Part shown: piece after piece, positions 1 to 9,010 of the stretch
Numbering within the stretch: position 1 is the stretch's first letter
Layout: each line of letters begins with the position of its first letter
Made by a program: the position numbers and the translations under genes
DNA from: Rothia dentocariosa ATCC 17931
GTDB lineage: Bacteria; Actinomycetota; Actinomycetes; Actinomycetales; Micrococcaceae
Direction: 5' to 3'
DNA length: 64,000 bases
Assembly: GCF_000164695.2 (NCBI RefSeq)
Contig: NC_014643.1
Span: 1,550,001-1,614,000 of the forward strand
Notes under the pieces: model-generated
What the model was told of the DNA's origin: nothing
Database searches by the model: none
What the model saw: only the letters and a program-made list of their open reading frames with translations

Positions 1-856
1 CCTTTTCTTCTTTGCACTTGCCTTGGCAATTCTCGTCCTGACTCAGGAAGCCCCATCTGCGGGTGCTACATTAAGCAACCTGATTCTGCTCCACACCTGG
101 GTGCCGAATTGGGACTATATTTTTTCGGTCAATGGGGTGAGCTGGTCTTTAGGCTGCGAGGCTTTTTTCTATGCCTGTACTCCGCTCGTGTTGGGGTGGC
201 TCAGCCGCCGCTCCCCGAAGGCGGGATATCCCGTTTTGGCGGGTTGGTTCCTGCTGACGGCGGCGGTGGCGAGCGCTATAGCACTTACCTCTAATTACGC
301 CGATGTTGTGGTGTACGCTAACCCGTTGCTTCGTTCGGGTGAGTTCGCCTTAGGCATGCTCTTAGGGCTGCTGGCGCTTAAAGTTCGTGACGGCGATTTA
401 GCGATGCCACGGATACGTACCTGGCAACTGTGTGCGGTAACAGCACTTGCTTTAGCCGGGATTTCTGGTGTTTCTAAAGTTAGTTTGCCGCAGACCATCA
501 ACGGGTTTGTTCTTGACCCGGTATGGTTCTTGCTGATTGGGATGTTTGCGCTTCACGATATACAGCGCGCGCAATCGCATCATCAGGTTGGTGCGCCGGT
601 GCCGGGGAATTGGATACGCCGCTCTCTCGTGTATTTCGGTGAGGTGAGTTTTGCCTTCTATCTGGTCCATGAAATTGTTATTTTCCGATTCATCAAGACC
701 TCTTTAGGTCGCGATATGATTCGCGTGGATGCACGGGGAATCTTGATGATGCTCATAATCTTGGTGATTTCTATACTTGCAGCGATTATTGCGCATCATG
801 CGATCGAACGTCCCGCACGTATTATGATTCTCAAGGCTTCCACCCGTACCCTGTGA
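1..856 (+). CDS. Acyltransferase 3 (OafA-like) membrane protein, C-terminal part
   Basis: The reading frame is open to the left edge, so the N-terminus, where this family carries its active-site histidine, is missing. About 284 residues remain. They form seven or eight hydrophobic helices, with the segment GVSWSLGCEAFFYACTPLV resembling the W-S-L-x-x-E-x-x-F-Y region typical of acyltransferase-3 proteins, and a late FAFYLVHEIVIF helix. Members transfer acyl groups (usually acetyl) to surface sugars at the membrane. It lies 6 bp upstream of an ABC exporter on the same strand, so it belongs to the same polysaccharide locus. A second, complete family member lies at 11264-12355. Confidence 0.8.
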   Translation, partial: LFFFALALAILVLTQEAPSAGATLSNLILLHTWVPNWDYIFSVNGVSWSLGCEAFFYACTPLVLGWLSRRSPKAGYPVLAGWFLLTAAVASAIALTSNYADVVVYANPLLRSGEFALGMLLGLLALKVRDGDLAMPRIRTWQLCAVTALALAGISGVSKVSLPQTINGFVLDPVWFLLIGMFALHDIQRAQSHHQVGAPVPGNWIRRSLVYFGEVSFAFYLVHEIVIFRFIKTSLGRDMIRVDARGILMMLIILVISILAAIIAHHAIERPARIMILKASTRTL

Positions 857-862
857 GGTTTG

Positions 863-2680
863 ATGAAAAATATTTATCGTAAACTGAGGATTTTTTTCCC
901 AGGGCGAAAGTTCTCTATTCTGGTTCTGAATATTCTGGGGCTTTTCGTGGTGTCTCTTTTCGAGATGCTGGGTGTGGCGGCTATTCTTCCTATCGTTAAC
1001 CTGGCGATGGGCGCCCCTATTACCGGGTATTTGCAGTCCGTCGCTGATCTTTTTGGTAATCCCAATCGCACACAGCTTATCGTGATTTTTGGTGTTGCGC
1101 TGGTTCTTGCCTTTGTCTTTAAGGGCGTACTTTCGCTGGTTATTAAACGCTGGAGCCTAGGTTTTATCGCTACTCAGCAGAGCGCGACTTCGGTGAATCT
1201 GCTTAACCGCTATATGCGTGAGCCTTATCTGGTTCACCGTAAGCGCGGTACAGCGGCGGTGCTGAACTCGGTTACTGATATTGTTGGGCAGGCATACAGC
1301 GCTTTCGTGAATGGCGTGATGAGCTTTATTGGGGATTTGCTCTCTATCGTGGTGCTCATGGTGATGCTGCTGGTTCTTATGCCGCTTCCTGCGCTTTTCG
1401 CATTCGCCTATTTTGGTGTGACTGCCTTTGTGCTTCAATACGTTTTGCGGAGGAAAAATACGGAGCAGGGCGAGATTATCCTGGAAGCTACGCGCGGCTC
1501 GATGAATGCAGCGCTTGATGCTGTGATTGGGTTCCGCGAGATTCGTATGCACGGTGTGACCGAACGGTACCTACACCGATATCAGAGCAAGCGCATGGAC
1601 TCGGTAAATGCGAATATGCGGAACGTTTTCCTCCAAGAACTTCCAAAGTATACCCTTGAAATTATTTTTATCCTCGGAATCGCCGCACTTCTAGCGATCA
1701 TGAGCATGACTCAGGGCGCCGACAGTGCACCCTATCTGCTCCTATTCGCTGGTGCCTGCATCCGTATTCTGCCGAACTACACGCGCATTGTGGCGTCTTT
1801 AGGTAATATTCGTTCCGGTGAGAAACCCAGCGATGAGCTTGTCCGTGAAATTGGGATGCTTGATGAACAGGGGAAGAAGCTCGATCTTCCGCCTGCTCCC
1901 GACTCTGATATTCAGGCAGAGTACGTAAACCGTGAGATTGAGCCCATCACTATTATGGTGGAGAACCTTTCCTTTACCTACCCCGACGGTGATCAGCCAG
2001 TGCTGAAGAACATTAACCTGCAGATTCCTATGGGGACGTCGATGGCCTTCGTGGGCGGTTCCGGGTCGGGAAAGACCACTCTGGTTGATTTGATTTTGGG
2101 GCTTTTTAGTACCGAGCAGGGGCGCGTTTTGTGCAATGGGGTGCCGATCGAGCAGGATCTGCCCGCGTGGTTTCAGCGCATCGGGTATGTGCCTCAGGAT
2201 GTCTTCATCGCCGATTCTACGGTGCTGGAGGCGGTTGCTTTCGGGCTTGAACCGCATGAGATTGATGAGGCGCGGGTGCGTGAATGCTTGGCTGTCGCTG
2301 AGCTTACCGAGGTTGTGGACTCCCTGGAGAACGGGCTGATGACGATGATTGGGCACAATGCGGTTCGGCTTTCGGGCGGTCAGCGCCAGCGTCTAGGAAT
2401 TGCACGCGCGCTCTACCGCAACCCCAGCGTGCTCATAATGGACGAGGCCACCAGCGCCCTGGATAACGAGACCGAGCATAAGATTACCCAGGCGATCGAG
2501 CGTATCTCGCGGGATATTACCGTGATCATCGTGGCGCATCGCCTCTCGACGGTGCGCAATGTAGATCAGCTAATTTACCTTTCGCAGGGCGAAATCGCCG
2601 CGCAGGGAACCTTCACGCAGGTGCAGCAGCAGAACGAAGAGTTCGCCAATCTGGTGCGTTTAGGGCAGCTTCCCGAGTAG
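863..2680 (+). CDS. ABC transporter, fused permease and ATPase (exporter type)
   Basis: About 605 residues. The N-terminal 330 residues form a six-helix exporter membrane domain. The ATPase follows, with Walker A GGSGSGKTTL near residue 397, signature LSGGQRQRLGIARAL near 502, and Walker B VLIMDEATSALD near 523, followed by the AHRLSTV switch histidine. All nucleotide-binding motifs look intact. A TTG lies at 860, but I prefer ATG 863, which follows GAGG four bases upstream. The layout is that of MsbA/PglK-type lipid or lipid-linked-oligosaccharide exporters. Given the glycosyltransferase neighbours, flipping a lipid-linked glycan is the likely role, but the substrate cannot be read from sequence. 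Confidence 0.9.
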   Translation: MKNIYRKLRIFFPGRKFSILVLNILGLFVVSLFEMLGVAAILPIVNLAMGAPITGYLQSVADLFGNPNRTQLIVIFGVALVLAFVFKGVLSLVIKRWSLGFIATQQSATSVNLLNRYMREPYLVHRKRGTAAVLNSVTDIVGQAYSAFVNGVMSFIGDLLSIVVLMVMLLVLMPLPALFAFAYFGVTAFVLQYVLRRKNTEQGEIILEATRGSMNAALDAVIGFREIRMHGVTERYLHRYQSKRMDSVNANMRNVFLQELPKYTLEIIFILGIAALLAIMSMTQGADSAPYLLLFAGACIRILPNYTRIVASLGNIRSGEKPSDELVREIGMLDEQGKKLDLPPAPDSDIQAEYVNREIEPITIMVENLSFTYPDGDQPVLKNINLQIPMGTSMAFVGGSGSGKTTLVDLILGLFSTEQGRVLCNGVPIEQDLPAWFQRIGYVPQDVFIADSTVLEAVAFGLEPHEIDEARVRECLAVAELTEVVDSLENGLMTMIGHNAVRLSGGQRQRLGIARALYRNPSVLIMDEATSALDNETEHKITQAIERISRDITVIIVAHRLSTVRNVDQLIYLSQGEIAAQGTFTQVQQQNEEFANLVRLGQLPE

Positions 2681-2710
2681 TCGAGCGAATCGATCTGAAA
2701 AACAGTAAGA

Positions 2711-2748
2711 CTGTGCCCGCCTCCTCAAGATTGGGGAGGCGGGCACAG
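2711..2748. terminator. Bidirectional hairpin between convergent genes
   Basis: A perfect 14-bp stem (2711-2724 pairs with 2735-2748) with a 10-nt loop, GC-rich, sits between the convergent ABC transporter gene and the minus-strand glycosyltransferase gene. There is no strong T-run, so I call it a terminator by position and stem strength. Confidence 0.75.
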
Positions 2749-2767
2749 GTCTATGCTGATGCTAGTT

Positions 2768-3847
2768 TTAGGCGGTCTCTGGCCGGGCTTCAAGGAACGG
2801 TTTAAGGCTGTGCGCATCCTGCGGTATATCGCTGCCTAGTGGGTAGAGGCTTCCGCGCGGCTGCCACGCAAGATTTACGGGAATGGGCCTGCCCGCGATA
2901 AGATCCAACCAAATATCGGCAAGCTGTTTCTCGCTCAGCTCGCCATTTTTACGCCAGTGATACCCCAAATCTTCCGGCAAATCGGTGAGCTCAAGCGCCT
3001 TTGCCCCCTGCATGAGCTTGCGCTGCAGCTGCTGCCGCGAACGCCAAGGCAAATGTAAGATAACCACCCGATCGGTGCCCTGCGCCCCAGGCCGAAGCAC
3101 CCGATGATTACCCATAGTGACGACCGATGACCGCCAAGATTTAAAGCACACCTTTGGGTCAAAATGAGCGGTTGTATCGAGCACCAGGTCTCCCGAAGCC
3201 GTAGGAAATAGGTTGTAGAGCTGCGAGATTTCTACGGTATTTTTGCTGGTGGACAGAACCTCGGCGAGAGTACCTTCAACGCCGAACCAGAACTCGTCCG
3301 CATCGAAAGGTACTACCCAGGTGGCACCGGCTCGCTGGGCACGATGGGTCAGATAGGTCATTTTCTCGGACTGATAGTAGGCGGGCTCCCGATCATGCCC
3401 AACACTCAGCGGAAGCTCGCGGCTAAGCCGCTGAAGAAGCTCAAAGGTGCCGTCACTCGAATCGTTATCGACTACCAGGATGCGCGCCACCCCCTGGGCA
3501 TGCAGGTGCCGTAGGGAACGTTCGAGCACATCCGCCTCATTCTTGACCATCGCGACCGCCCACACGCCCTTGGTCGTGGGCAGGGGAGGGAGTTCGAAGG
3601 TCTTCTCTAACGCCCGATAACGGTTCTTAAAATCCCCCGAGCTCAGCAGGGCACGTGCCTCACGCCGGGTACGCAGATCGCGCTGCGCCAGAAAAAGCCG
3701 ATGTTTTCCAGTGCGAAGCCCGCGAACTGTCGGGTCTAGAAAACGGGGTTTAAAGCGCGAGTTTTCAAGGCGTCCAGAGAAAAAACTACGGGAGTTAGAT
3801 ACGATTCGCTGCGAAAATTTAAACGGCGCGAGAAATTTGATGTTCAT
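2768..3847 (-). CDS. Glycosyltransferase family 2-like protein
   Basis: 359 residues. The central part opens with AVAMVKNEADVLERSLRHL, followed by ILVVDNDSSDGTFELL. This is the GT2-like fold that starts with a nucleotide-binding strand (V-K-N-E) and the D-N-x-S-x-D-G-T motif. Further on, WVVPFDADEFWF carries the D-A-D metal-binding element. This variant (Glyco_tranf_2_4-like) is common in actinobacterial capsule loci. The first 110 residues are basic and not recognised. RBS GGAAG precedes ATG 3847. It is probably co-transcribed with the fucosyltransferase-like gene upstream (3905-4885). Donor and acceptor sugars are unknown. Confidence 0.82.
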   Translation of the reverse strand: MNIKFLAPFKFSQRIVSNSRSFFSGRLENSRFKPRFLDPTVRGLRTGKHRLFLAQRDLRTRREARALLSSGDFKNRYRALEKTFELPPLPTTKGVWAVAMVKNEADVLERSLRHLHAQGVARILVVDNDSSDGTFELLQRLSRELPLSVGHDREPAYYQSEKMTYLTHRAQRAGATWVVPFDADEFWFGVEGTLAEVLSTSKNTVEISQLYNLFPTASGDLVLDTTAHFDPKVCFKSWRSSVVTMGNHRVLRPGAQGTDRVVILHLPWRSRQQLQRKLMQGAKALELTDLPEDLGYHWRKNGELSEKQLADIWLDLIAGRPIPVNLAWQPRGSLYPLGSDIPQDAHSLKPFLEARPETA

Positions 3848-3904
3848 GGGTTATCTTCCGTGCTTGAGTATGAGTGAGTTGTGAAAGAGTGAAGTTATAG
3901 GGTT

Positions 3905-4885
3905 TTATGCGATATCGCCTTCTTCAGGCAGAAGCCAGGTTCCCCCGTGCGGCGGTTTAACCGCATGCCAGCGGGAGAAATGCGGATGGGGACGCACAGT
4001 TCCGGGCACCACAATAGGCTGGCGGGTTTTCGCATCGTACTCGTGGGCATTCGGTACGTACACCTCAACGGGGTGATCCGCCTGCGCCATATAAGCGCCC
4101 CAGTACCCGAACGTGGTGTTTGTAAGAATGAGCCAGCGTGCCTTCGCAAGAACCGCTAAATCCGCGAACATACCCTCGCCGGTCTTATCGTAGAGCACCG
4201 GGGCAATATCTTCGAGAAAACTCAGGTTTTCGCGGCACCACTGCGGGTCATCACTCGTGACCACGAAATTGCTGGGGCTCATACGCTTAAGCACCTGATC
4301 CAGGGCCTCACGTACATAGGCTACGGTATCAATACCGTAACGCTGCCGAATTGCGGGAACAGAATAATAATCACCGCGCCGAATACTGAGCACCACCGTG
4401 TTACTTCCTACAATATTGCCTACTGTAAGAATGCGCTGCCTAAAATGCTCAGAAGAAAGTAATCGTTCACGGGCAAAAATTTCAAGAGAACCGGGCGCAA
4501 AACTATCTTCTACATTGGTATCAAGACCAGAATAACGCCGGTGTAAAAACTTAAAATCTTTCGGATCCATCATGAGTTCCTGCAAAGCAGGAAATTCTGT
4601 AAGCCAAGGTTCTAAACCGGCAGTATTGAGCATATATGAAAAATCCCCGGCATCGGCGCGACGGTCAGCATCAACGGCCGCCAACAGATAAAGCCAATTA
4701 CCGCCGCGAGAAAAAGGAGGGGCAATATACACTTTCTCGCGAGAGTGGCGAACTGTATCCAAAACCCGTGCAATACCGGGGCGTAAAAACCCCATCACAC
4801 GAAAATAAGCTTCAACATGCGGTGGGCGCATACCCTCAAGTTCTGTTAACCGGGTTTTATCTTCAGACTCAGAACGACGATTCAC
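3905..4885 (-). CDS. Alpha-1,2-fucosyltransferase-like (GT11) glycosyltransferase
   Basis: About 326 residues from a GTG start at 4885. I chose it because GGGAG lies about six bases upstream. The frame stays open to 4990, where another GTG has no comparable RBS. The family hallmark is VVLSIRRGDYY (compare H-x-R-R-G-D-Y of GT11/GT23 fucosyltransferases), followed by FVVTSDDPQWCRENL and ILTNTTFGYWGAYMA, which correspond to the other two conserved GT11 blocks. The usual histidine before RRGD is serine here. The likely reaction is transfer of fucose from GDP-fucose, but no GDP-fucose genes are in the window, so the donor is uncertain. Confidence 0.72.
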   Translation of the reverse strand: MNRRSESEDKTRLTELEGMRPPHVEAYFRVMGFLRPGIARVLDTVRHSREKVYIAPPFSRGGNWLYLLAAVDADRRADAGDFSYMLNTAGLEPWLTEFPALQELMMDPKDFKFLHRRYSGLDTNVEDSFAPGSLEIFARERLLSSEHFRQRILTVGNIVGSNTVVLSIRRGDYYSVPAIRQRYGIDTVAYVREALDQVLKRMSPSNFVVTSDDPQWCRENLSFLEDIAPVLYDKTGEGMFADLAVLAKARWLILTNTTFGYWGAYMAQADHPVEVYVPNAHEYDAKTRQPIVVPGTVRPHPHFSRWHAVKPPHGGTWLLPEEGDIA

Positions 4886-5121
4886 ACATAACTCCCTGGG
4901 ATTTACACACGCAATACCTTTATTATGGGGCAAAATACGCTGTGTAGTCACCTGATATGTCGATACTATATTAGAATTATAAAGTAACACTCACTCACGA
5001 GGATATGACGGCAACAACTATGTGCAGTATGCCGAGAGTTTCCTCACGAATAAACACATACGTTTACAGACAATGTTTGATGACCGGAACATAGATGTAA
5101 ACCGCAACAGAAAGCATTTTT
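4886..5121. other. Divergent intergenic region
   Basis: No gene is seen. The segment is AT-rich compared with its neighbours and must hold promoters for the minus-strand GT11-like gene and the plus-strand GT2 gene at 5122. It contains the C/A-rich string ACACTCACTCAC at 4987-4998, which recurs in other leaders of this locus. No convincing -35/-10 pair could be fixed by eye. Confidence 0.4.
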
Positions 5122-6045
5122 GTGACTTCGTCAGCAGAAACTATCTCCGCCATTATTCCCTTTTATGGCGAACCTGCTCCCGTGCTGAATTTAATTGCCA
5201 GCCTGCGCGCGCAGCGGGGAATAACCCCCGAAAATCTTGAGATTATCGTTTCTGATGACCGCTCACCCATACCCTTTCCCGACACCGAAGGCGTGAGCAT
5301 CGTGCGCCGCGAGCGCAACGGTGGGTTCGGCAGCGCCGTAAACTCAGGGGCTGCACGCGCACGTGGAGACTGGCTGATAATCCTCAACAGCGACCTTGAA
5401 CTCGGCGAAAACTTCATCAGCTCAATGCTCACGGCGCTCGCCGCCTATCCGCAGGTGCTCGCCAGCCCCCAAGTAGTCGGTCACGACGGAAAACACCAGT
5501 GGGTAGCCCGCAAATTCCCCACCGTGGGGCATATCGCGTGGGAATGGTTCACACCCCTGGCACGCTTCAAGCCTACACGCCTGTGGCATCGCGGGGCAGG
5601 GCACGATATAAGTGCCTGCACCGCCGTGAGGCCCCACGGAACAGACTGGGTTATGGGCGCTTGCATGATGGTACCCCGCACGGTATACGAACGGGTACAA
5701 GGGATGGACGAGCGCTTCTACATGAACAGCGAAGAAGTAGACTTCCAACGCCGCCTAGCCGAGATTGGGGTGCCGCGCATCCTAGTGCCCGAGGTGACGG
5801 TCACCCACGAAGGAGGCGCATCCAGCCCCTCAGCCCGGCGCCGCCAATGGCTTACCACCGCACGGTTTATCTACGCCGAAAAATGGGGTTTCGAGAAGAA
5901 CCTGCGCCGCGCCCTAACCCTCACCAGCTACGCTAACTACGGTTTCAACCTGGTGCGGTCCCTGCGAAACCACCGAGTGAACCCGCGCGAGATTCTGAAC
6001 CACGAACTAGAGCTGATCCGGCGGGGAACGCGGCACGAAAACTAG
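5122..6045 (+). CDS. Glycosyltransferase family 2 (rhamnosyltransferase-like)
   Basis: 307 residues from GTG 5122. The order is TISAIIPFYGE at the N-terminus, EIIVSDDRSP, then RRERNGGFGSAVNSGAARARGD, where N-G-G-F is the usual binding element in WbbL-type rhamnosyltransferases. WLIILNSDLELGENF gives the D-x-D-like site (S-D-L), and WVMGACMMVPRTVYERVQGMDERFYMN-type residues follow, with EEVDFQRRLAEIG as the E-D-x-D-L-x-x-R-like catalytic base region. The architecture fits transfer of rhamnose from dTDP-rhamnose, which is made by rmlA/B/CD in this locus; this is inference. First gene of a plus-strand run reaching 8939. Confidence 0.83.
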   Translation: MTSSAETISAIIPFYGEPAPVLNLIASLRAQRGITPENLEIIVSDDRSPIPFPDTEGVSIVRRERNGGFGSAVNSGAARARGDWLIILNSDLELGENFISSMLTALAAYPQVLASPQVVGHDGKHQWVARKFPTVGHIAWEWFTPLARFKPTRLWHRGAGHDISACTAVRPHGTDWVMGACMMVPRTVYERVQGMDERFYMNSEEVDFQRRLAEIGVPRILVPEVTVTHEGGASSPSARRRQWLTTARFIYAEKWGFEKNLRRALTLTSYANYGFNLVRSLRNHRVNPREILNHELELIRRGTRHEN

Positions 6046-6121
6046 TCGGGTAACCGCGCCGAACCTGACTTTTCCGCACGAAGGATCACAGGACAGAGAA
6101 GAACCACAAAGGATACACGAG

Positions 6122-7120
6122 ATGAGAGCCCCCACGATTCTGCTGGTTTCGCCAGCGTTCCACGGGTATTGGAAGGCTATTGAGGCTTCGCTAAATGTTG
6201 CCGGATACGAGGTTCGCACCCATATTTACGATGCTCCCGGCACAGTTGCCGACCGTATCCGCAATAAACTCGCGCACGAACTGCCCGAAAAATATCGGCC
6301 CGCATCCGCCGCAGCCCAGGCGACCGCTCGTGCTATCGCCGCGTTTGATGAGTATCGCCCCGATATTGTGCTCGTCATCAAAGGGGACCTGCTGGGGGAT
6401 ACCTGGTGGCAAAAACTTGAAGAATCCGGGGTGCGCTACGGAACCTGGCTCTACGACGAGCTGCGCCGCATGTCATACACTCTGGAAGATTTACCGCGCC
6501 TTGGAGCGCTCGCAAGCTATAGCCCGCAGGATGCCGAATACCTGCGCTCCCTAGGGTACGCCGTCTTGGATATGCCCAACGCCTATGATTCGCACTGCAC
6601 GATTGCGCCGGTTACCGAAGACGCCATTAGTTTCGTCGGGGCGAATTACCCCAACCGTGAGCATACGCTGCGTGCCCTGCACGAGGCGGGGATACCCGTG
6701 CGCGCTTACGGGCGAGACTGGTCGCGCCACCCCTGGGATATAGCCCGAACCCGCAGATTCAAGGGCGCCGGAATTCCCGCACACCGCGATATTGACCGAT
6801 CCGCCGCCTACGGGGTCATGGCATCATCACCGGCGACCCTGAATATCCACCACAACCAAGACGGCTTCACGATGCGCACCTTCGAAGCCCCCGGCGTAGG
6901 CGCACTTCACCTGATCGACCGGGCCGATGTGGCGCGCTACTACGAACCCGGGCGCGAAGTACTGGTCTACGAGAGTACCGAAGAGCTTATTGACCTGTGC
7001 GCCCGCATCTTCCGTGAACCCCGCTGGGCGCATACAATCCGTGAGGCCGGGCAGCGACGCACCCTCGCCGAGCATACCTTCGATGATCGCGTCAAAATTT
7101 TGGAGAAACTATGGGCCTAA
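6122..7120 (+). CDS. CgeB-like glycosyltransferase (GT-B fold)
   Basis: 332 residues. It begins TILLVSPAFHGYWKAIEASL and has IVLVIKGDLLGDTWW near residue 80, a block typical of CgeB/DUF3880-type proteins. The C-terminal half ends with FTMRTFEAPGVGALHLIDRAD and a loop reading YYEPGREVLVYES-E-E-L, which is the donor-binding end of Glyco_trans_1_2 domains, with the E-A-P-G-x-G-A signature. ATG 6122 overlaps nothing. The 3' end overlaps the next gene by 10 bp (7111), which suggests translational coupling. The sugar transferred is unknown. Confidence 0.75.
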   Translation: MRAPTILLVSPAFHGYWKAIEASLNVAGYEVRTHIYDAPGTVADRIRNKLAHELPEKYRPASAAAQATARAIAAFDEYRPDIVLVIKGDLLGDTWWQKLEESGVRYGTWLYDELRRMSYTLEDLPRLGALASYSPQDAEYLRSLGYAVLDMPNAYDSHCTIAPVTEDAISFVGANYPNREHTLRALHEAGIPVRAYGRDWSRHPWDIARTRRFKGAGIPAHRDIDRSAAYGVMASSPATLNIHHNQDGFTMRTFEAPGVGALHLIDRADVARYYEPGREVLVYESTEELIDLCARIFREPRWAHTIREAGQRRTLAEHTFDDRVKILEKLWA

Positions 7121-8199
7121 ACTATCCCGTCGATCTCGAAGCCTGGCATGTCTGGCAGCAGCGCCAAAACACCCTGCGCTGGGTGAAAGGACGCGCCCAG
7201 AACATGGTGCGCGCCCGCAGAGGTGACCAACAGGACATGGTCTCCGGCATGCTCTATACGCGCGGGGCAATACCGCGGGTACTGATTGTGCTCGACTCGT
7301 TCTCACCCACAAGCCGCAACGCCCTGCTGGAACCGCTCAAACACCTCGAAGGGGTGGGGGTCGCGCTCTGGTGCCCAAGCGAGGCTTCAGAATATCTCAA
7401 CGGACAATACGCCAGCACACGCTATAGCCGCAAAGACTGGACCGCAACCCCGATACGCGCCGATGAGCTCGCCGAAAAACTGCCCGGCGTGCGCCTCGTG
7501 CTGTCCTTAGGACACTACCTGCCGCGCGGCCACGCGGCCTACCGATTCGCCCGCGAACGCGGCATAGCCTACTGGGTGGTACAGCACGGGCTGCTGGTTC
7601 CGCACGCCCCGCCGCTGCCCATCGGTTCAACTCTGCTCGCCTTCAGCGACGAGGACGCCCAATTTTGGGCTTCCGGACGCCGCGACGTGCAGACGCATAC
7701 CGTCGGCTCACAGCTGCTCTACCGCGCTATCCAAAATACGCACGGCGAAACCACCAAATCCCTGGGCAAAATCCTGTTTCTGGGGCAGATGCACGGCGCG
7801 GAATTACCGCGCGCATCCTTCGCCCGCGCCGCGCACAGCTTTTTGAAACGTCACGACGGCATCTACCGGCCGCATCCGAGCGAAACCGATAAACTCTCCC
7901 GTGCCACCCATGCGCTCTGGGAGATAGAAGGCATCGCCATAGATCGCTCTTCCACGCCCCTGAACGAGGTGCCGAACCCGGTGGTCTCAGTCTTTTCAAC
8001 CGGCGTGCTTGAGGCCGCAATCCGCGGTATTCCGGCGTGGGTATACCACCCGAACCCGCCCGCTTGGCTCGAAGAATTCTGGGCACGCTACGGCATGAAC
8101 CGCTGGGGCGAAGACCCCACGCCAGCGCCCGAACAACCCGCAGTCGAGCCCGCCCACACTATCGCTCAGCTCATCATCGACTACCTGGAGGCATACTAA
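7111..8199 (+). CDS. GT-B-fold glycosyltransferase-like protein of a nonulosonate cluster
   Basis: 362 residues, not assigned with certainty. It has the two Rossmann-like halves of a GT-B enzyme: VLIVLDSFSPTSRNALLEPL near residue 55 and YWVVQHGLLVPHAPPLPIGS near 155, then KILFLGQMHG, IYRPHPSETDKLSR and VVSVFSTGVLEAAIRGIPAWV. The R-P-H-P plus S-x-x-S-T-G-x-x-E-A order resembles capsular polysaccharide / CDP-glycerol-phosphotransferase-type and sialyltransferase-like GT-B proteins. The gene overlaps both neighbours and precedes the CMP-sugar synthetase with a TAATG junction, so transfer of the CMP-activated sugar is a reasonable guess. Confidence 0.6.
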   Translation: MGLNYPVDLEAWHVWQQRQNTLRWVKGRAQNMVRARRGDQQDMVSGMLYTRGAIPRVLIVLDSFSPTSRNALLEPLKHLEGVGVALWCPSEASEYLNGQYASTRYSRKDWTATPIRADELAEKLPGVRLVLSLGHYLPRGHAAYRFARERGIAYWVVQHGLLVPHAPPLPIGSTLLAFSDEDAQFWASGRRDVQTHTVGSQLLYRAIQNTHGETTKSLGKILFLGQMHGAELPRASFARAAHSFLKRHDGIYRPHPSETDKLSRATHALWEIEGIAIDRSSTPLNEVPNPVVSVFSTGVLEAAIRGIPAWVYHPNPPAWLEEFWARYGMNRWGEDPTPAPEQPAVEPAHTIAQLIIDYLEAY

Positions 8200-8939
8200 T
8201 GCGCATTCTCTGCGTTATTCCCGTGCGCGGCGGTTCCAAAGGCATACCGCGTAAAAACCTGCGCGAGATCGCAGGAAAACCCCTGGTGGCGTGGACTATT
8301 TTGCAGGCGCTCGCCGCCCGCGACGAACTAGCGGGGGAGCACGAGGTGCGGGTCGCGGTCTCAACCGAAGACCAAGAACTCGCCTCCATCGCACGCTACT
8401 ACGGCGCCGAGGTTCCGTTCATGCGCCCCGCGCGTCTTGCCGAAGATACCACAGCCACCGAACCGGTGATCGAGCACGCCATCGACTTCTACACGGGCGA
8501 GGGCTGGGCGCCGGATGCGGTCATGCTGCTGCAGGCCACCAGCCCGGTACGCTTGCCCGGCACTCTGGCTCGCGCGGTGCGTCAATTCGCCGAGAACGGC
8601 AAGGATTCATTGGTTGGGGTTATCCCGATTGGCCCGTTTATTTGGCGGTGGCATCCGGATGCCGAACCTACCGCAGAGTTCGAGATTATGGCGCGCCCGC
8701 GCCGCCAGGAACTTACACAGGAGACCTTACGATACCGGGAAAACGGTTCGCTCTACCTCACCAAAACTCACGTGTACACCGAGCACCACAACCGTCTGGC
8801 GGGGTATCCTGGAGGAACCATTGATCTTTTCACGCTTCATGAGGTCGAGGGCGTCGATATTGATGCCCCTATTGATTTTGCGGCTGCCGAGCATCAGCTC
8901 AAGCAAATTCTTGAGGGACACCCCGGCGTAAGAAGCTAA
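8199..8939 (+). CDS. neuA: CMP-nonulosonate (acylneuraminate) cytidylyltransferase
   Basis: 246 residues from ATG 8199, preceded by GGAG and overlapping the previous stop (TAATG); the frame stays open further upstream, but that overlaps the gene before. The N-terminus reads ILCVIPVRGGSKGIPRKNL, the P-A-R-G-G-S-K-x-I-x-x-K-N nucleotide-binding loop of CMP-sialate synthetases. AVMLLQATSPVR and EVEGVDIDAPIDF (the D-x-D metal site near the end) complete the family signature. It activates a nine-carbon acid sugar with CTP. Whether that is neuraminic, legionaminic or another acid cannot be told. It works with the NeuB-like synthase 71 bp downstream. Confidence 0.88.
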   Translation: MRILCVIPVRGGSKGIPRKNLREIAGKPLVAWTILQALAARDELAGEHEVRVAVSTEDQELASIARYYGAEVPFMRPARLAEDTTATEPVIEHAIDFYTGEGWAPDAVMLLQATSPVRLPGTLARAVRQFAENGKDSLVGVIPIGPFIWRWHPDAEPTAEFEIMARPRRQELTQETLRYRENGSLYLTKTHVYTEHHNRLAGYPGGTIDLFTLHEVEGVDIDAPIDFAAAEHQLKQILEGHPGVRS

Positions 8940-9010
8940 GCCTCAGCGTCAAAAGATCCAACACTCACTCTCACTAAACACAAGTTTTCTTGAAGAAAGC
9001 ATCATAAACC